Assembly: GCA_037074765.1 (NCBI GenBank)
Contig: JBAMDO010000274.1
Span: forward strand, 1-56,215
From: Mansonella perstans
Lineage: Eukaryota; Nematoda; Chromadorea; Rhabditida; Onchocercidae
Length of the DNA stretch: 56,215 bases
Reading direction: 5' to 3'
Below, piece by piece: positions 37,362 through 56,215 of this stretch. The notes below the pieces were generated by a model that was given only the letters and a program-made list of their open reading frames with translations, was not told the DNA's origin and ran no database searches. The translations under genes and the position numbers were made by a program. Numbering within the stretch: the stretch's first letter is position 1; every line of letters begins with the position of its first letter.

Positions 37362-37367
37362 TTTATT
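37362..37367 (-). terminator. Candidate poly(A) signal of TMC
   Basis: AATAAA on the minus strand, 23 bases after the TMC stop codon. The sequence is so AT-rich that such hexamers also occur by chance. Confidence 0.35.
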
Positions 37368-37389
37368 TTTTTGAAATAGCATAAAACAC

Positions 37390-51792
<14,403 letters not shown>

Positions 51793-52873
51793 TCAGAATG
51801 CTCTTGTACTTCGTTACGGAATTATACGTGAATCGCTAAGCGCAACCACTAAATTCTTGCAATTAACTTAAAGATTTTAAAGCAATTAATTTAAACTTAA
51901 ATGATAATAAATTTCCTTAAGGATATGAAAATTTATTTCAGTAATTTTGAACAATGAAAAATTCTGCTAATATAGATTGATTGATTGCAATTGAAATTTT
52001 GTTATGTTTGATTAATTAGCTTGGGCTAATTAAATAAATTTTTGAAATGATAAAATTTTGCAAAAAATAGAAACTACGAAAAAAAATTCAACACTTTCAT
52101 TAAATTTATTAAATTCGTCCTTTCATTAAATTTTTTAATTCACTTTTTATTTTAATTTACCAATCTTTAGAATGATAGTATAAGGTAACAAGAAAATAGT
52201 ACCTGGAAAAGCTGCTTGAATTGTAGAACTGTTGAACTTTTAGCATTGAAATTTTTTATTGCGGAGATAATTGTTGATAAAAATATCACTCATAAGGCAA
52301 TTATTGATTATTTGTTTAAAATTGCCAAATAATTATTGTTAATTGCTTCTTCTGCTAGCCAGCTTTCATTATTGGTGCAAATGACACACAAGCAATCATT
52401 ATATTCCGTTTTTTTTTCAATCCAGCAAATGAAAATTATTAAATTGTCCAATTAAAAAAAAAAATAATTAAATGTTCATTTCATTTAGCTGTTGAAATGT
52501 CAAGTATCACCTGAAATAGTTTTACAATACAATTATTCCGTAATGATTATACGTATTATCTATAACATTATGATTTGTCAAAGATGCAATGGGTAACTGG
52601 ATGATTCGAATTAAGTTTTCAATAATATTTTAGATTGACCATTTGATACTTTAAAATTAAAACTGTCTATTTTTTATTGTAATTAATCTGTTGCCTTTGT
52701 TTTAACTAAATATAAATTTTAATTTCCTGTTAACACAAATGTTAACAAAAAAAAAAAATTTTTTTTTGAGGTATGGAAAGAACAAAAATTAGAATTTTTG
52801 CAAATTAAATCATCATCAATTTCTAAAATTAATTTAAGCAGAAGAAAAACATGCCAGACGATTGCAATATGTT

Positions 52874-52876
<3 letters not shown>

Positions 52877-52938
<62 letters not shown>

Positions 52939-53089
52939 ATATATGTGTGTATTTTTGTGTATGTGTGCGTGTGTGTGTGTATGTGTGTGTATGTGTGTGT
53001 ATGTGTGTGTATACTGTGTGTATGCGAGAGTGTGTGTGTGTGTGGTGTGTGTGTGTGGTGTGTGTGTGTGTGTGTGTCTATAGGTGTGG
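52877..53089 (+). repeat. Long (GT)n microsatellite
   Basis: About 27 pure GT units (52877-52930) followed by about 160 bp of interrupted GT with TATGTG and GGTG variants. Open frames of Cys-Val or Thr-His repeats on either strand are artefacts of the repeat. Confidence 0.97.
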
Positions 53090-53550
53090 GTCTGTCTTTC
53101 TACCATGTAAAAATACGACATAAGAATGATTTTTTTTTTTTTTTGTTATTTAAATGCCAACTGTTAAAAATCAGTTAGCTTTCAATGGTTAAGTTTTTTA
53201 TGTTAGTTTTAAATATTTGAATTTTTTTTTCGAAATTAGTTTATACTTTCAATTTTTGCAGGTATATATATTAAAAAAAAATCCGAAATCTGATATGTAA
53301 ATCAAAACGTTTTTCAATATAATGAGGGACATTTCTTAAAAGATTGATCGATCAATCGAGCAATCAATTGATTGATGGATAAGGGAAACTTCCAGATATC
53401 GAGAATGTTGGAAAAAATCCCAAAAAAAAAAAGAATGAAATAAAAAAAATTCAAAACTGAAATAATTCGTATTTTTAAGTCTGGAAAATGCGAAAACAAT
53501 CCCGTAATTATTTTTTAATATAATACCAATTTAAGTAAAATGTAAATAAT

Positions 53551-53672
53551 CATTTGACAAGTGCTTAAATAGAAATTTAATCAGTAACAAATACTTAAAC
53601 AGAGATTTAATCAGTTGACAAATGCTTAAATAGAAATTTAATCATTTAACAAATACTTAAATAGAAACATAA
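53551..53672 (+). repeat. ~31-bp minisatellite, four copies
   Basis: Unit of the form TGACAAATGCTTAAATAGAA plus ATTTAATCA, repeated four times with substitutions (GCTTAAATAG, ACTTAAACAG, GCTTAAATAG, ACTTAAATAG). Copies 1 and 3 resemble each other, as do 2 and 4, hinting at a two-unit higher-order repeat. Confidence 0.85.
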
Positions 53673-56215
53673 ATATGTCATTTTGTAACGGATAGTTATC
53701 AAGTTCGCTGGATTTTTTTTTGAAGCATAAAATAAAAAATTAAATAAATTTATCAAAAAAAAGACGAAACGAAGAAGTAAAACAAACTGTGCTACAAATA
53801 ACCGAATGTAACAATATGAAATTTGAAAAAATTTTCATTAATTTGAAGCAGGTGTTTTGTTTTTTATTTTTTGCAACGTATCACAAAAAAAAAATTCGAC
53901 AGCTTAAAAGATTAATTAATCATTTTTTTTTTTTGTTTAAAAAATTTTGTTTAGTGAAAGAAAAAAAACCGACTAAAAGGATCATTTGAAAAATATTTGA
54001 AAAAAAAAATTTTACAAGTATTCAACATTAAATGAATGATTATTACAGACAACAGACAGCAAAACAATTATGATGTTTTTACTGATTAAGAACTGATTGA
54101 CAAATAAATGAATGAAATTTGACGTTATCTAATTTCAAAATTTCATTTCAAGCGAAGCATAAAATTATTTTTAGTTTCTGCTCTATTTATATCAAGATCT
54201 TAAATGCATTAAGATTTGTTGGAATTTTAGTAATAAAAAATGGCTTGTTTAATTAATTTAGTTAAGACAACGTAAACAATTAATTCTTGATCAATAAGTA
54301 AAAAGTGGAGGAAAAAAATCAATGAAAAATATGATTGAAAATTGAAATATAGCAAATTGAATGATGAACATTTCATTAAACATTAGTATGCCATTATTCA
54401 GAATAATCATTTTACAATCAATCAGAGGTATTCCAATTCGGAATCCTGAAAATCCTGCCAATTCATACTTACGAACAAAAATAACAATGAAAGAGTTAAA
54501 AAGATTTATAGACTTTTAATCCATCTTTATTCATTTTATTATTTTATTCTAACAAATAATTTATGCAAAAATTTTTAAGATTATCATCAAAGTATTAAAA
54601 TTTAAAATTCCTGTTCCTTCTTCATATTTTCTTATCTATCGCACCTTAATGAATTATCACTTTTACATTCTACTATCACTATCACTTAAATTATTTTCTA
54701 TGTCTTACCAATATCACTTGCTTATGTTAATCATTGTAATTAATTGCGATAAGTTGAATATAAATAAAACATGAATTAATTATATGATAATTAAACGAAT
54801 GTTATTTTAATGAAATTGATTCAAAAATAAGAAATTGGAAAAAATGAATGATTAAATATAATTATAATTTGTTACTAGATATTATGAATAAAGTTAAATA
54901 AATTTAAAATATTTGAAAAGGTGTAGAATTTTAATGAAATGTTATATCAAAAGCAACTGTTTACATATAACAATCATTTATCAACTGATAGCAATTGAGG
55001 CAATCAGTAAGCAACCGATACCAAATGTAAGCCGAAATCGATGGATTATGTCATTTGCAACGACTCGTTAAAATTTACAAACTAATATTAGCATTTGAAT
55101 AAGTTAGCTTTAATTTTAATTCGAATCAATAATTTATTTTCAATGCAATGATAATTTCAGGTAATACATTTAATTTAACATTTCACTAGATTATTGCTGT
55201 AAATTTATTAAATTAGCACTAAATAATTACATTTTTCTGCAGAAATAATAAAATAACAAAACCTTTTTTTTGAATAATGCAATTTTTTTATAAATTATTT
55301 TTAAACATTTACTATTAATAAATAATCGGCATTAATTTGTTGCTTTAAAAAAAATTTTGAAAAAAATTAAGTAAATTCTACAACAATTATTGCATTAAAA
55401 TTTACTTTAATAGACGATTCAAATGATAATTCCGAGAAAAAAAACTTTTTCCTAATCAGTTCTTATCACTGGCGTTATTGTAGTTTTTTTATCATTAATG
55501 ATTAGCATCTAGTAAAGATATATCAAAAATTACGATTCAAAGATAAACAATTCATTAAACATATATATGATTTATACATAGTCATAATACTCAAATAAAT
55601 GTAAAAATATTTAAAAAAAATTTTCTAAAAGAACGAAATAAAATTGAAAACGAAATTGATTTTTTACTCTCAAAACATTATACTTTAAAAAAAAGAAATT
55701 TCACGTCGGTCTCAAGAATATTACACTAACGGTTATCATCAAAGATAATTGGCATATCATTATTTCAAAAGCTTTTTAAACTAGTAATAAACAAATTTTA
55801 ACACTTTTCATTTTCAACAAAAGGAAGCGCTTCAAATATCTTTGCAAGATTGTAATGCATTTAGAGAATTGTAAAACCGGATGTTATCGGTATATATTTT
55901 TGGAATGCACTGTCGCAATTACTGCAATTTTATTTTTCGATCAGAAATTTTAAACGATATATTTGAAATGATATCATTGATAAGGCAAAATACGAATAAC
56001 AAGACGCGTTAGTGTTTTTTTTCTTAATAATAATAGTAATAATAATGATAATAGCAATGATAATAATAAACAAATTATTGATCACATCAATTTAAATAAA
56101 TGATTTCAGAAAAAATAATTCAAATAAATAATATGTTCATTTGGATTTTTCTGTTAAATTGATATTTTTGAATAAATAAAAGTAATTTTTAAGGTAATGC
56201 GAAGATATTTAGATG

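Larger units (their letters stand above)
51793..56215. other. TMC upstream flank, no gene seen
   Basis: An in-frame TGA lies immediately before the TMC ATG at 51792, supporting that start. Beyond it are AT-rich DNA, the GT microsatellite and a minisatellite. A donor-like GTTC|GTAAGTATG on the minus strand near 54470 might belong to an untranslated 5' exon, but no matching evidence is visible. Confidence 0.5.

Noticed and set aside
52851..53178. Open frames of Cys-Val and Thr-His repeats on both strands
   Set aside because: They are translations of the (GT)n microsatellite and have no coding context.
54470..54540. Possible additional 5' exon of TMC (donor GTTC|GTAAGT, minus strand)
   Set aside because: The only ATG frame nearby stops after 12 codons, and an in-frame stop precedes the proposed TMC start; at most an untranslated exon.

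Overview
This is nuclear DNA of a nematode, very AT-rich and dense in poly-A/T and simple repeats. The evidence is small eukaryotic exons with GT..AG introns ending in TTTCAG-like acceptors, and protein products closest to nematode/animal families I recognise. A filarial or other clade III (spirurid) species fits the composition and intron style, but that is inference. I see no bacterial (Wolbachia-type) insertion, CRISPR array, rRNA or convincing tRNA.

Layout. 715-2880 (+): a complete five-exon YEATS4/GAS41 gene, a chromatin reader. 2881-11030: a gene-poor AT-rich desert with simple repeats and two X-box-like motifs. 11034-14840: an old tandem duplication, one copy of which is split by a decayed APE-endonuclease/reverse-transcriptase LINE lying on the minus strand (about 11577-14560). 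15305-21978 (+): a 14-exon TTLL11-type tubulin polyglutamylase. 23585-24642: a TA-flanked DNA element with long terminal inverted repeats, an internal 24/48-bp coding-like repeat and a broken minus-strand ORF. 26340-30797 (+): an 11-exon SNX17 (PX-FERM sorting nexin). 33958-35099 (-): a small three-exon cysteine-rich protein of CYSTM-like build whose start codon stands alone in exon 1. 37390-51792 (-): a 29-exon TMC (transmembrane channel-like) gene with a long, glutamine-rich cytosolic tail. 51793-56215: the TMC upstream flank with a long (GT)n tract and a ~31-bp minisatellite.

I assembled the exons by hand. Phases agree across every junction of all five genes, giving products of 230, 690, about 494, 82 and about 1432 residues; this supports the models strongly. 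The genes do not form an operon. Their roles (histone reading, tubulin glutamylation, endosomal recycling, mechanotransduction-type channel) are separate, although TTLL11 and TMC proteins both act in sensory neurons in other nematodes. The most novel material is the run of six frame-neutral exons in the TMC tail, the TIR element with its internal repeat and cargo relic, and the LINE insertion whose empty-site copy lies next to it.
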